A DNA stretch of 64,000 nucleotides. Source: Gloeopeniophorella convolvens. Lineage: Eukaryota > Basidiomycota > Agaricomycetes > Russulales. The notes under the pieces were generated by a model. It was given only the letters and a program-made list of their open reading frames with translations. It did no database searches and was not told the DNA's origin. The stretch lies in the NCBI GenBank assembly GCA_022496205.1, contig WTXD01000029.1, forward strand, positions 186,001-250,000, written 5' to 3'. A program made the position numbers and the translations under genes. Positions 46,710 to 59,910 of the stretch are shown in pieces; positions within the stretch are counted from its first letter, which is position 1; the number at the start of each line of letters is the position of its first letter.

Positions 46710-48618
46710 ATGATCTACACTCTCGTTGATAGACTCTGGTCAACGTTTGGCTCAGCAATAACATCTTCCAAAGACCAAGGACAAGGAAAGACGGAGGCAT
46801 CCCATTGCTCTACCAACGCAGCTTTGGATGATGCATCCTTGTATGCCATAGCAGAGGCGATCTCTCAGAAGATTTCTCGAGATCGTGTTAGCATTCGACG
46901 GGACATCTTTCTAGATCCCGTTAAATCCCGAGAAGTAGGTCTCCGGCCTTACTTTTCAGTGTGGTACAAAAGTACTAACTTCGATTGCCAAGCTGTTGGC
47001 CACCGAAGCGGTGCTTGTGCCGGCATTCAAAACATTCTCTGAGATCCTCAACCCTTTGCGGCCAGTGCAACGCCTCCCTCGCGAGGTTTTGATACGGATC
47101 CTCACCCTTGTTGGCAACGGAGCGGAGATCGTCCCTGCGTCACATGTGTGCGGTCAATGGCGAGCTATCGCCTTGCGGTGCCCGAAGCTGTGGACATCCA
47201 TACGAGACGCTGAGCTCACGCCTATGCTACCCTTCTTCCTTGAGAGATCCCAAGATTCTGCCTTGGATGTCTCCCTAACCATTGATTCAGAGGACTCCGG
47301 CCGCCTGGAGCGTCTTACGGATCTCCCGTTCTCACGTTTGCGGTCATTCGAGATCGTTATCTCAGGCCTCTTCACGGATACAGTGAAGAACGTCCTCGCT
47401 CGCCTCAGAGATCCCGCTCCGTTGCTAACGGCCCTCGCCATTCGATTCGACCACGATACCAAGATACCCACTCCTGACTCGGCAGATGCCGGAGACACCT
47501 TCACACTTTTATTCAACAAGGAGCTCCCTGCGCTATCCGCAGTATCATTCAAAGCGCTGCGTCCGTGGAGCACCCTGCTATCAGAGATTTTGACCAGCCT
47601 CACGTTGGCCTCCCTATTCATCTCAGCAAACGATCTCTACCCATGCCTCAAATCCGTGCCCAACCTGGAGCTCCTAGCCTTGCTGAACGTGATATCCACC
47701 CTCTCGGACGACTACACAGGCGGTGCAGACCCTGTGCCTCTGGACCGGCTCCGAACATTGTACATACACCAACCTGGAGGGCCTTTCAAGCATTTTGGAC
47801 ACCTCATGTCTCATCTGCAATTTCCGCGACTCGAATTCACCTGTTTGCTGATGGGCGAATGTGATGCCCTGGACGAAACCTTCACTGACATACTGCTACA
47901 GCCAGTGAAGCTATCTCGAGCGCTCACGAAGGTGGTCCTCCAGCTGGACGGAGAACCCGCGGCCAAATTCTATCTACACGCAACACACGAGGACGACTTC
48001 ATTGTCTCTATGTGCCTGCCAACGCCCTATCTCCCTTCGATATTCAACGCGGGTGTGATCGCGATCGGCCCGGTCTCCTGCGACACCTCGAGCACCACCG
48101 AATTCATCCTGCGCGCGGACGGGGACAATCAGACGATTACAGCGGATAGCCTCCTGCACGTCCTGCGTTGCCTTCCCGCGATCGAGGCGCTGGTTGTCAC
48201 AGGCATGCCGTTGGACAGCATTGTCGGCGCGCTAACGCAGCTGCGCGACGAGCTGCAGACGCCCGTGCTCCCGCGCCTGCGGGACTTCTACCTGCGGGGC
48301 ATCGGCACAAATCCGCTCGGGCTCACGCGCCTCTTGGGACAACGGCTGGAATCTGGGCTGCCGACCCCGCGCGTCGTGTGCCCGAAGTCGCTAAAGGATT
48401 CGGTTGGGTCACGGTTTGGGAAGATCGAGGCAATCGAGGATGTTGGGGCGGCAAGCTTTCCCAGGCCGTTGACAGTGCCGAAGTCGATGCAGGCGTTCTT
48501 GACGACGAACTTGGAACAGGTGAATACCCTTCAATCAGTGCACGCGATACCGTGCTAACGAGCCGCGTAGAGTGAGTTGGACTGGCTCATGGAGCGAAAC
48601 CACTGGAACTGGAGTTAA
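46710..48618 (+). CDS. F-box protein 1 of the inverted pair
   Basis: Three exons, 46710-46934 (225 nt), 46993-48519 (1527 nt) and 48571-48618, give 599 aa. The first intron contains a perfect TACTAAC branch site. Exon 1 is a hydrophobic/helical leader ending DPVKSRE. Exon 2 opens with LLATEAVLVPAFKTFSEI and the F-box-like LPREVLIRILTLVGNGAEIV then ASHVCGQWRAIALRCPKLW, typical of basidiomycete F-box proteins that recruit substrates to SCF ubiquitin ligase. Leucine-rich repeat-like segments follow (SRLRSFEIVISGLF; PNLELLALLNVISTLSDDY; LPAIEALVVTGMPLDSIV). The short last exon encodes SELDWLMERNHWNWS. Its closest relative here is the gene at 49702-51604 on the other strand, with the same exon lengths. 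The substrate is unknown. Confidence 0.88.
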
Positions 48619-49701
48619 GCAGGCCCGTTCTACGTATACCTACATAGAAGGAACGATACGACAATTTGTATGCATTGGAAGCATCACGTACCATGTATGA
48701 GATCTATGGCTGCTGACGCGTCTCATGATTCCCACGGCGTAGCTTTGCTTGCAAGTTCCATAAGCCATAGTCAACCTCCAAGACCATCATTCCTTATGTA
48801 TACCACGTTTCGCTCGCTCGAATGCCTCAGAACACGCCGAGTTTCTTGAACCACGAGTATAACGTAGTGACACCCATCCTCCTGCGTGCCTACGAACAAC
48901 TACCCGTGGGTGTGGACAGCAGCGGCGCGTCCTGGCCATCTAAGACTGGGACATACCAGTTCTAAACATGGACCATAGGGCATGGCATCGCGGGCTCTCG
49001 GCCTCTTGCGTCTTTCAGGTGAACACACGCTGCTTCAACAGCGCGCGCCATGCGTCGCGCTGTCGCGTGCATCCGCCGTGTGGGCCTCCACGACGCGTGC
49101 ATGCACTTGCGGGCGGGGCGCGTCGGATTGCATATAGTACCGTAGGACGCGCGCATCACGTGCGAAAATTGGTTGTCCACGTTGGTTGTCCACGTGTGAC
49201 GCTGCAGCGGGGCCCGCCCTTGCCAGTCGGGATGTATGCAACGACCCGTACTGCTTCGAACGATTCCAAGAGGTGTGGGACTGGCGGAGGTTTGTCTACG
49301 TTGCTGAAATGGGTTATTACGCAGTGTATTGCGAGCAAGTACAAATATTACTTGATCAGACACGTCATTCGCTGACAGGCATCTACAGTAGAGCACGGTG
49401 CCCTTGGATTGTCTAACAAGATCCAAAATTCAGAGCAGTTATACATACAAACATCAATGTAGAGTACAGGTCCTAGATGTGGGTGTGCGCAAACAGCGAT
49501 GTAGTCTCGAGCCACGTGGGAATGTCGAATGGGCCAAGTACGGGTCATCGCGCCTTCGCCTGCGTTCGTCCACCTGTGTTGCTCCACGGGGAATGCTCCG
49601 CGGAGACACCGAGGGAAACAGGGAAGGTTACAAGGCAGTATGCTTGCCAGGATGATATGCACTGGTATATGACAAGATGGCACGGATAACAGCGGTATGG
49701 C
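48619..49701. other. Spacer at the centre of the inverted gene pair
   Basis: About 1.1 kb between two convergent F-box genes. No gene is supported. A 13-bp word TTGGTTGTCCACG is repeated head to tail at 49169-49194, and two CACGTG palindromes flank or overlap it (49157-49162, 49191-49196). Confidence 0.5.
49169..49194 (+). repeat. 13-bp direct repeat
   Basis: TTGGTTGTCCACG occurs twice in tandem in the middle of the spacer between the mirrored F-box genes. Confidence 0.85.
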
Positions 49702-51604
49702 TCATGTCCAATTGCGCCGCTTGAGTATCCAATCCATCTGACTCTGTAACGCACCTATTAGATTCAGCACATCAAGAAGAAGATGGCACGTACCGTTTCA
49801 AGATTCATCTTGAGGAAGTCATACATTGGCTTTGGTACGGCAAACGGCTTAGGGAACTCCCCAGGCTTCAGATCTTCGATGGCCTTGACGTCTCCAAACC
49901 GGGTGCCAACCGCCGTCTTCAGTGGCGCTGTGCATACGATTTGCGGAACTGGGAGGTCTGGCTCCAGCCTCTGACCAAGGAAGCGCGTCAATGCAAGGCC
50001 GTTCTCTCCGATTCCACGGGTGTACAAGTTCCGCAGATGCGGAAGGACAGGGCGGTCTGATTCGTCCCGCAGCCGATTTAGAGCAGCGACAACGTTGTCC
50101 AAGGGCATTCCTGTTACAACCAGGGTCTCCAGCTCCGGCAAACACCGGAACACGTAGAAGAGGTTTTCCGCCGACACGCTTGAGTTGGCGTCGTCCCCGC
50201 GAAGGATGAAGCGTTTCACCTGGGAGACGCCGGCCGATATGGATCCAAGGGCCAGGCCCGACGTGCTGAAGACGCGCGACATTGTGGCTGTCGGAAGGCA
50301 GAAGGAGAAGGAGAGTGCTTCTTCATGTACCCCGTACAGGTAGAACTGGGACTCAGGTAAACTGTCCAGGTGCATCACCAGCTCTGAGACGGTCTTGAAC
50401 ATCCGATAAGAGTTCTCTGTGCTCTCGGGGATATCGTCCTCCACTACGGCGCTATCCGACATGAAAATGCAGGCGAGATCGAGACGCGGGATGGTCATGT
50501 GCCCAAACAGGTGGTTCAGGTGCTTGAGGGCGCCACGGGGTTGGTGAATGTACATGGCGCGCAAACGGTCGAGGGCAAAGGGAGTCTCGGGGCCTGAGTA
50601 GTTGTCGGAGAGGACGGAAATGGTGTTCAGAAGAGCCATAGTCTCGAGGTTGGGGACAGATCGAAGGGCAGGGTAAAGCTCATCGGCTGAGATGAAGATG
50701 GATGTGAGAGTCAAGTACTTGAGGCGCTCGGAGAGTAGTGGCGGCCAGGGGTGCAGATTCCTGAGATACAATGACGAAATTGCGGGTGTTTCGCGGTCGA
50801 AAAGCATGCAGAAACAGTTGTTCTCGTCAAAAGGAACCGGCTGGGGAATTGCGGCGTCAAAATCGAACCGAAGGGAGAATTCATTGAGTACAGACGCGTG
50901 GCTGCGACAACGGGAGAGGATGCCCTTGACCTCGTCTGTAAAAGGTCCAGAAACGGCCAGGTCGAGCGAGCGTATACGTGAAAAAGGGAGTTCCGATAAA
51001 CGCTCCAATCGTGGGAGCTCGTCGCAGCTGGTGTGCAGGACAACGTCCAGAAGGTGTTCTCCAGACCGTTTGAGGGCGATTGGAAGCATCGGCGTGAAGT
51101 CATCCGGTTGAAAGGATGCCCAGAGTTCGGGGGCACAAAGGGCAATGTCTCGCCAGCGGTGGCAAACATGCGACACGGGCATAATCCTCTTCCCAGACCC
51201 CACAAGACTGAAGATCTGGATCATGATCTCCCGCGGAAGGCGATGAGCTGGCCGAAGGGGATTCAGCATCTCCAGGAAGCTGTGGAAAGCCGGGGAAAGG
51301 ATTCTCTCGACGGCAAGGAGCTATGTGGTTAAACCAGGAATGAGGTCAACAGCGGACGAACAAGAAACTGCCAACTCACTTCTCGGATCTTCTCTGGATC
51401 GTTCATCTTTTCAGATATCAGGGGCCTCTCCTGCTCTATTTTCCTCGCCAGAGCTTCTGCCAGCTGAAGCAATGACGCTTCCTCGCCCAAACTCCTTCGA
51501 GTGGCCCTCCTCGCCGGAGGTTGCACGTGGTCGAGAATCAACGGTAGATGCCATAGGAGGGTGAACACCCCGGCGAGGAGAGTAATCACCCCGTCGAGGG
51601 TCAT
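49702..51604 (-). CDS. F-box protein 2 of the inverted pair
   Basis: Three exons, 51380-51604 (225 nt), 49794-51320 (1527 nt) and 49702-49743, give 597 aa. Exons 1 and 2 are exactly as long as those of F-box protein 1. The protein starts MTLDGVITLLAGVFTLLWHL (a hydrophobic, possibly membrane-associated leader) and exon 1 ends NDPEKIRE. Exon 2 begins LLAVERILSPAFHSFLEM, then the F-box-like LPREIMIQIFSLVGSGKRIM and SHVCHRWRDIALCAPELW. Leu-rich segments parallel its twin (IRSLDLAVSGPF; VPNLETMALLNTISVLSDNY; LPELETLVVTGMPLDNVV). The last exon, SQMDWILKRRNWT, matches the twin's SELDWLMERNHWNWS and fixes the acceptor at 49743. Both copies look intact. It is convergent with its twin. Confidence 0.88.
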
Positions 51605-51962
51605 CGTAGGGATGGTGGAAAGAGAAACAGCTCCAGCTCTCTGCGCGGGGCTGGTGATGGTGCCAACGAAAGTGGGACAGAACTGGGCCCCGTCGCCTTG
51701 ATCCTGTGCTCCCCACGTGATTATTCTCTTTTCGGCACCTTCGCCTACAACCTCTGTCACAACCCTCGCCAAACCCCCGCCCAAGAGCGATTACACTCGG
51801 CATGTATACATTGACGGAAGCATTGCATGAGGGAAACAAAAATTATGTATCAAAATTAGTAAAGTATCGTCATACTAGCGAGTACAGAACAGCTCCAAGA
51901 AGCGCCAGAACCAGCGATTGTCCTACAATAATTTAAAGTGTCGCCAAATGGCAGAGCCCTGA
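51605..51962. other. Intergenic, F-box gene 2 to DUF6535 gene 2
   Basis: A 358-bp spacer between two minus-strand genes, the mirror counterpart of 46349-46709 (361 bp). AT-rich around 51838-51880. No gene is supported. Confidence 0.4.
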
Positions 51963-54900
51963 TCATAACCAGATATACTCAGGAGAGTACCCGTCGACAT
52001 GAGGAGGAACTGGAGGCTCGGAGCCTGGGGTTTCATCGTCTTCTCCGGTAGATCCACTGTGGGAAGACGCCCGAGATGGGGAGCGTGGCGGTGGAGGCAG
52101 CTGCGGTAGAGGTCCTAGATCAGGGAGCCCAAGCTCTCCAGCAACTTCGTTGACAATCTTGAGCAGCTCGAGTTGATCAGACGATGCGTGTCCTTCCTTC
52201 TTCGTGACCGCCTTGTGCGCGTTCTCGCGGACCGTGCCAAAGTAGTGGCGCGCGACGCTATCGTCCACGTCCTTAAACCCCGGAACCTCCTTCAGCTTGC
52301 GTAGGATCTCCCATGCGCGGTCCGGTATTGGCTCGTTTCGATCGAGGTGCGGCGCGATGTGAAACGCCATGATTGAGAAGTTCTGCAATGGGCCATTGCG
52401 TACCAACCGCTCGAGGTAGCGTGGTAATGCGGCCTCCCTGAGCGTTTCGGAGTGACTTTCTGGTCGACCCTGCCGTCTCTTGCGCTCCTGCTCGTCGCCT
52501 AAGCAGAGCCAATCGTATACCCGGAGGATGAAGACCTGTTCGGTGATGTCCCGGACGGGTGACTTCGAGCGCCTATCCGCCGCAATGCGTGCGCGCAGCT
52601 GGCCCATGACGACATGGTTTGCCATGCCCAAAACGCCATACGCGCGGATCTGCGCAAATCGGCCTACCATACCTTGGCTGAACGCGGCTTTGTTCGCAGA
52701 GCGGAGGATCAGGTCCACACCGGCCTGGTGCCACCGCATGCCCATCATGCCCTCCATGGCCAGGAAGATGTCTTCTAGGAGCAGCAAGGATGCCATGGCC
52801 ACGCGCTGCCGCGTGACATCAGATATGTCTTCCTTGACGCTCGTCTTGAGGTGTTCGTCGACACTCCGTAAAAGGCGGTCTTCCATGATGAACCGCTCGA
52901 GTTTGTCGCGTGCATCTGTGACGCCGACGGAGGAAATGAAAGCAGGTAGCCGGAACGAGAAGGCGTCTACGACCTCGAACGAGTCGAATGGCGTCTTGGC
53001 AAATATCTGATCTTGACGTACGCGCTGCTCCACAGCGGTCGACGGCATTCCGGTGGGGCTCTTTTCGGTGCTGCTAACGGAAAGCACCTCCGCAAGGCGC
53101 AGGCCCCTCGCGATCTTCTCCATGAGCTCCAGGAGCTGGGAGAGACGATCTACCGCATATACGGGTAATGCCTTCTGAACCTTGATTTCTTCTTTGGCCG
53201 TGGTGTCGTCAGGGGCTCTTGGTGGGGAGGCGTCAAGGGACCCGGTCATACCAAGGGTGTCCGAGCTGTCGAGGCCAGGAGACACAGGTAGCGTCGGGTT
53301 TTGGCGCAACCCCTCGTTTGCAGTCACATCACCTGCCGAACCGTAGATGTACAGTCGCATATCAGCGTACACCTCTTCGAAGCGGGTGCGCGCCTCGGGG
53401 GAGATAGCGGCCTGAGTTACGCCAAGAGCGTCCACCAACGTGCCCAGGGTTTCCCACGTCATGGTAAGGTCAAGCGTCGGGCGTTCAGAATACGGCAGGA
53501 TGTCGCGGACCAATACGAGGAGATTGATGAGTGGTCCGTCGTAAGCCAGGCTAGACCACGCGTTGAATCCGTCATTGACAACGCGTTTTTCCGTCAGGTC
53601 GAGTCCGATGGGGTCGCGCCAGGATCGACTGTCAACGCTTGCCCATGTGTGCAAGCGCAGCGCCAGTGGTTTGAGATACTCCGGAACACGGGCGAGATAC
53701 CCTACACCCTGAACCGAGAGCTGGCCGAGGAACTTGTTGAACGTTAGCGCCCGGATGCATGCAGCGCGGAGGGCCAAGGCGGAATCATGGCTGCAACGAG
53801 TCATGTCGAGCGACCGGATGACTGTGTTCGTCGCCCTTCCATGCAACGTGTTATTCGCCGACTCATCAAGAACCGAAAGGATCGCATGCAGCGCGTCGAC
53901 ACATGCAACCGCGCGGCTGGTGCTCGCGACCTCCGAAATTTCGCGCGATGATGCGCACGTTGTGAAGTGTTCCCCGATACGCTCCAGGATGCCATCCTCG
54001 ACGAGTTCACCCATGGTGATCCCCGGGTCCTTGATGAACGGAGAGTGGATGAGCGCCGGCAATCCGATCACAAACTTGTCCATCCTGTCCTCGTCCGCAT
54101 CGTTGAGGAGCCATTGCAAGGCAAGGTGGTCGAGCCCGACAGCCTTGTGGTCGGTGTCTGTCAGGAGGTCGCGGGAACGGTTGCGCCGGATTGCAGCAGA
54201 GATATTTGACTTGATAGAGAGGAGTGATATGTGGTGGCCCTTCATTGCAAGCACCGGCAGTCGGATGATGAAGCGTAGGAAGATGACACATGGTCGGAGG
54301 GGAGCGGTAAGCGCGGTTTGGTACGGGGAGCTGCTGACGACGAGTGGGAGAATGCTAAGGGCGAGGTACGCAGCGAGCAGCACGATAAAGCAGTAACGTG
54401 CGGCGAGTCCCACGGTACCGTTGACGGAGTGCAGGAATTCGCTCAGCGCAAAAAAGAATAAGAAGACCGAGATGTGCAGGAGGACCGGTATGCCCTCGAC
54501 CATGCGCCGCATCTGGAATTTGGTCAAGCCCTCGAAAAGGTATGCGCGGACGCGGCCACGCTTGTGAGGCGGAGCGCTGAGTTGAGAATACTGTAGATAC
54601 TCGCGCGCCCATTGCTGAATGAGGGTTGACATGAGCGCGCAAGTCAAGCTAAGGAAAAGGCTGAGAAACATGAGGATATTGATTCGGATGGCAGTCGCGG
54701 AGGCCTTGAATTTTTGCGTGGGTACTGGAACAGGGGTGGTCTGTGGGGTGCCACTGGATTGCTGAACGAGCTGTGTGAGGAGCACAACTGTTGCATCGCT
54801 CGAATCTGGTTGAAGGGTCTTGTACGTCTCAATGATGAAAGCAGAGACAACCGCCGAGAAGAGACCCGTCTTCGGAAACAAGTCAGTGCTGCTATCATTG

Positions 54901-55150
54901 AGTAACATAATCCAGAACATACGAAGATCAACATGGCATCTGTTTCTCCTTTCCACGTCTCGGTGAGCGCCGTGTCATGCTTGTCGGCCGTGCTCTCATA
55001 CAGCTTCCAAATTTTGACGGAAGTTGGGGTATAGCCAGCCTCTATGTGCCATGCGCCGGGGGGGGGGGGGGGAGAGGGAGAGGGAGGGGGTGAGAGGAAG
55101 TCAACAATCACAGATTCGCTCCGCACCTTTGCTACGGGAATCGACGTCAT
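51963..55150 (-). CDS. DUF6535 membrane protein 2
   Basis: Two exons, 54923-55150 and 51963-54869, separated by a 53-nt intron, give 1044 aa. Exon 1 starts MTSIPVAKVRSESVIVDF, has a Pro-rich run encoded by 14 consecutive G (on the + strand), then IWKLYESTADKHDTALTETW and TDAMLIF. Exon 2 continues TGLFSAVVSAFIIETYKTLQ, so the intron sits at the same place as in DUF6535 gene 1. Membrane segments: INILMFLSLFLSLTCALMST, PVLLHISVFLFFFALSEFL and YCFIVLLAAYLALSILPLVV, with the family loop IQQWAREYL ... RVRAYLFEGLTKF. A long helical C-terminus of over 700 residues follows, ending Pro/Ser-rich (LPPPPRSPSRASS) and DGYSPEYIWL. It seems complete. The function is unknown; the architecture suggests a membrane-anchored protein with a large cytosolic domain. 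Confidence 0.88.
55059..55072. repeat. 14-base G homopolymer inside a coding exon
   Basis: An uninterrupted run of 14 G on the + strand within exon 1 of DUF6535 gene 2, coding for the PPPPP part of its N-terminus. In the present length the frame is open. Confidence 0.9.
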
Positions 55151-57372
55151 TCAAAGGAACTGCGTCGATCCGTCAGTTCATGGAGAGGGCGACGTCGATG
55201 AATACCACGACTCACCTTGTCCATTCTCCACATCGCGTTCGCGCGCCTCTGCACCGGACATTACGCTGCGCGGGCCAAGTAGGGACCAGGAAAAGGTTGT
55301 CCAGCGCCTAGGAAAGGTGCCTATAAGTATGTGCTCTCACCGAGGGTTCGCTGAGTCAATCTTAGGATAGGCTTGAAGGCGCCAGTGGACATTGTGTGAT
55401 GGCACTTAGACTGTTGGGACTTCGCCGACCGCCGAGCAGCGCTCTTCCATAACGGAGACCTGAGTTCCTCGCCTCCTGGCCGGCGGTGTCGTCACATCAT
55501 GTTGAAATGTGCGAAGATGGTTCGCAACCCCAGGCCACGGCGGGCGTTGCGATCGAAGAGGCGCGCAATATGCCGGGATCGCCTCCACGCACGTCGGAGA
55601 CTCGGAGAGAGTAGCTTGGTAACAACCTAACAAGTTATTCAACGGTCTTTTTGCCATAACGTGGCAATTCCTTCCCCAGTGCCGGTGAGTTAACCATGGA
55701 ACCTATCTGGTAGAACATGGAGTTTGGCACTGTCTCCACAGACAAGTACTATAATAGTGCCACGCCGGTGCCATCACGGTTCACCCTTGACTGGTGACCA
55801 CTTTGGCCTGGATATATGGGCGCTGCGCTACGCCGTGGACGTCTGCCGTGGCGTGTGGCCAATCACATGCACAGGTGCCGATCCGTCGTTCATTACGCGT
55901 CAAGTACACACGACGGCGAACAACCCAACAGAAGCTCATTGCGGTCACCCCATCACGCTCTTGACACATACGACACCTGCCTCAGTGTCACGATCGGACG
56001 TTAGGGATCACGCTAGGCAAGCCGCCGCGACCAGTCTACTTATTTTTCATCACACCCTCGGAGCTCGTGCGTGTACCCGCAAACACACGTCTGTAACCTG
56101 CAGCTGGGGAACCCACGCGGGCCCAGGCATCAGCGCCCCAGCTTGCGCGCTCATCACAATGATCAACTTCGAGAATCACGTTTGGCGGTTAAAATCAAGA
56201 TCATGCACAGCCAGCGTACGTGATAGTGCAACGGAATCGTATGTGTGTGACTCAGGTTGCCGTCTTCGTAGCGGCACGGCGATAAGCGTGGACAGGCCAC
56301 ACACGTTGTCAATGCAACGCCTCAGAAGCATCACCGCAAGGCAATGGCCAGGCTTATCATTACGTGCGGCACCTTTGCGCCCTGAAGTCGGCCTCGAAAA
56401 GTGAGTCGGTAATACTTACACACGCTGAAAATATGAATTGTGTGATGGGGAGAGGAATTCTGCGTGGCTACTCGTCCGCCAGCTTATGAGTCCGAGCCCG
56501 AGATCCATGGCAGGCGAGCGACCCCGGCGGGTGTGCCCATGATCAGATGGCTGCTCTTCGGATGAGCCTGCCAACAGCGCTCTCGACCTCGCCGACTGCC
56601 TATTCTTCTCATCTCGGCGCCGCGCCCCGCATAGGTTCTCTCAACTTTGACATACCCGGTGGCTGCGCTCGTATACGCGTACTGGACCCTCAATTACGCT
56701 CCTGAAGACTACTGAGACGGTCCAGGGAGGATCCTAGGCTACCGGCCACTTACATGGGTTGGAACGATGGGTGGTATTTATCTGTGCACCCTTATTTGTA
56801 TTGCACAGCCTCTGACGTGCTGGTCCGATCAGTATTCCTCATACCTGCGTTGCTCCCGTGGTCCAGCAAAGAGACAGCTGGTTCAATTTCCAAGCTGTGG
56901 ATAATACCCGGGCGAGTCCCATTGTCTTCAACAGAGCCAACCACCCCTAATAGCGCACCAGGCTCTTCTCCGCGTTGCGCGGGTCGAGCGGTAAGTGTGC
57001 ATGAGAACCGAACCCAATTGCTTTCTTGAGCAATATTACGTAGTCTTCTCAGAATAAAGGTCAGATCAGAATAGTATGTGTTTTGCACAGAAAAACATAC
57101 AGGTTCAGACTTCTGAGATTTATGGCGACACTCCAGGGGCTAGCTGTTCAGGGGCATACCAGGGAGCGCATCGTTACTTTATGATCCATTGCTTTATCAA
57201 TCGCTCGGTGCGGCCTTGAGATCTTGGCGCAATCACTTCGTGAGGTTCTGTTTCTGGACCCACATGTACGAGTACAACTTGAATGTCTATTTGTATTTCT
57301 TCTGGGAACACAGCTTCTTACATCCTTCAGCTTCATCATCTTCACCATCGACTCGTTCGCCAAAACAGCTCT
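55151..57372. other. Intergenic between DUF6535 gene 2 and phosphoglucose isomerase
   Basis: About 2.2 kb. Open frames are short and domain-free on both strands. It should contain the DUF6535 gene 2 promoter at the left and the PGI1 3' end at the right. Nothing else is supported. Confidence 0.45.
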
Positions 57373-59326
<1,954 letters not shown>

Positions 59327-59910
59327 GATGGGTGCTGTGGGAGGACGAGGTCGACGGTTGCTCCGCCGCCCGCATCCAGATTATATCAATGACGCACTGA
59401 TCTCCTCGGTCCGGTTGTCCGCCCGTCTTCCGGGGCATACCGGTACGCATTCGCCAGGCCAGGAAACTCATCTCAGCAAACATGATTCAGACCAGACCAA
59501 AGCTGACAGCCGTGAATTTCCGGTCTTTACAAAGGGGATGTGAACCTTGGTCAGCGAGAAGCTGCCGTGGTCATTCTCTATACCCTGAGTGTGTAAACAT
59601 GTCCCTAGAAAGGGTACGCATCTCACACGCTCACCGGGTGTGCACGCACAGCTTACTACCATACATTTCGATGAGAAACTTGTTGGAAGACAGAAGGGTG
59701 GCTGTCTAGGTCCCCCGGCGCTGCATACTAAAGTACCCTCAGGGATTGGAGTTAGGGACGTGCTTATCAGCCTCTAGCGCGGCAAGTCGCGGCAAGTCGC
59801 GCATCACGTGCTGGGAACATGTCATCACATGCGAAAACGCGTCAGCACAAATCCGGCCTGGGGCACAGGTACACTTCTGCGTGCGCCCACTACTAGCTGC
59901 ATACGACGGA
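59327..59910. promoter_or_regulatory. Divergent intergenic region, PGI1 and hypothetical gene
   Basis: 584 bp between two divergent start codons. It contains a perfect tandem 10-bp repeat (GGCAAGTCGC at 59781-59800) followed at once by a CACGTG at 59805-59810, about 100 bp before the plus-strand start. An AT-rich GATTATATC lies about 50 bp before the PGI1 start. Confidence 0.5.
59781..59800 (+). repeat. Tandem 10-bp repeat
   Basis: GGCAAGTCGC occurs twice head to tail in the promoter region of the hypothetical gene at 59911. Confidence 0.85.
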
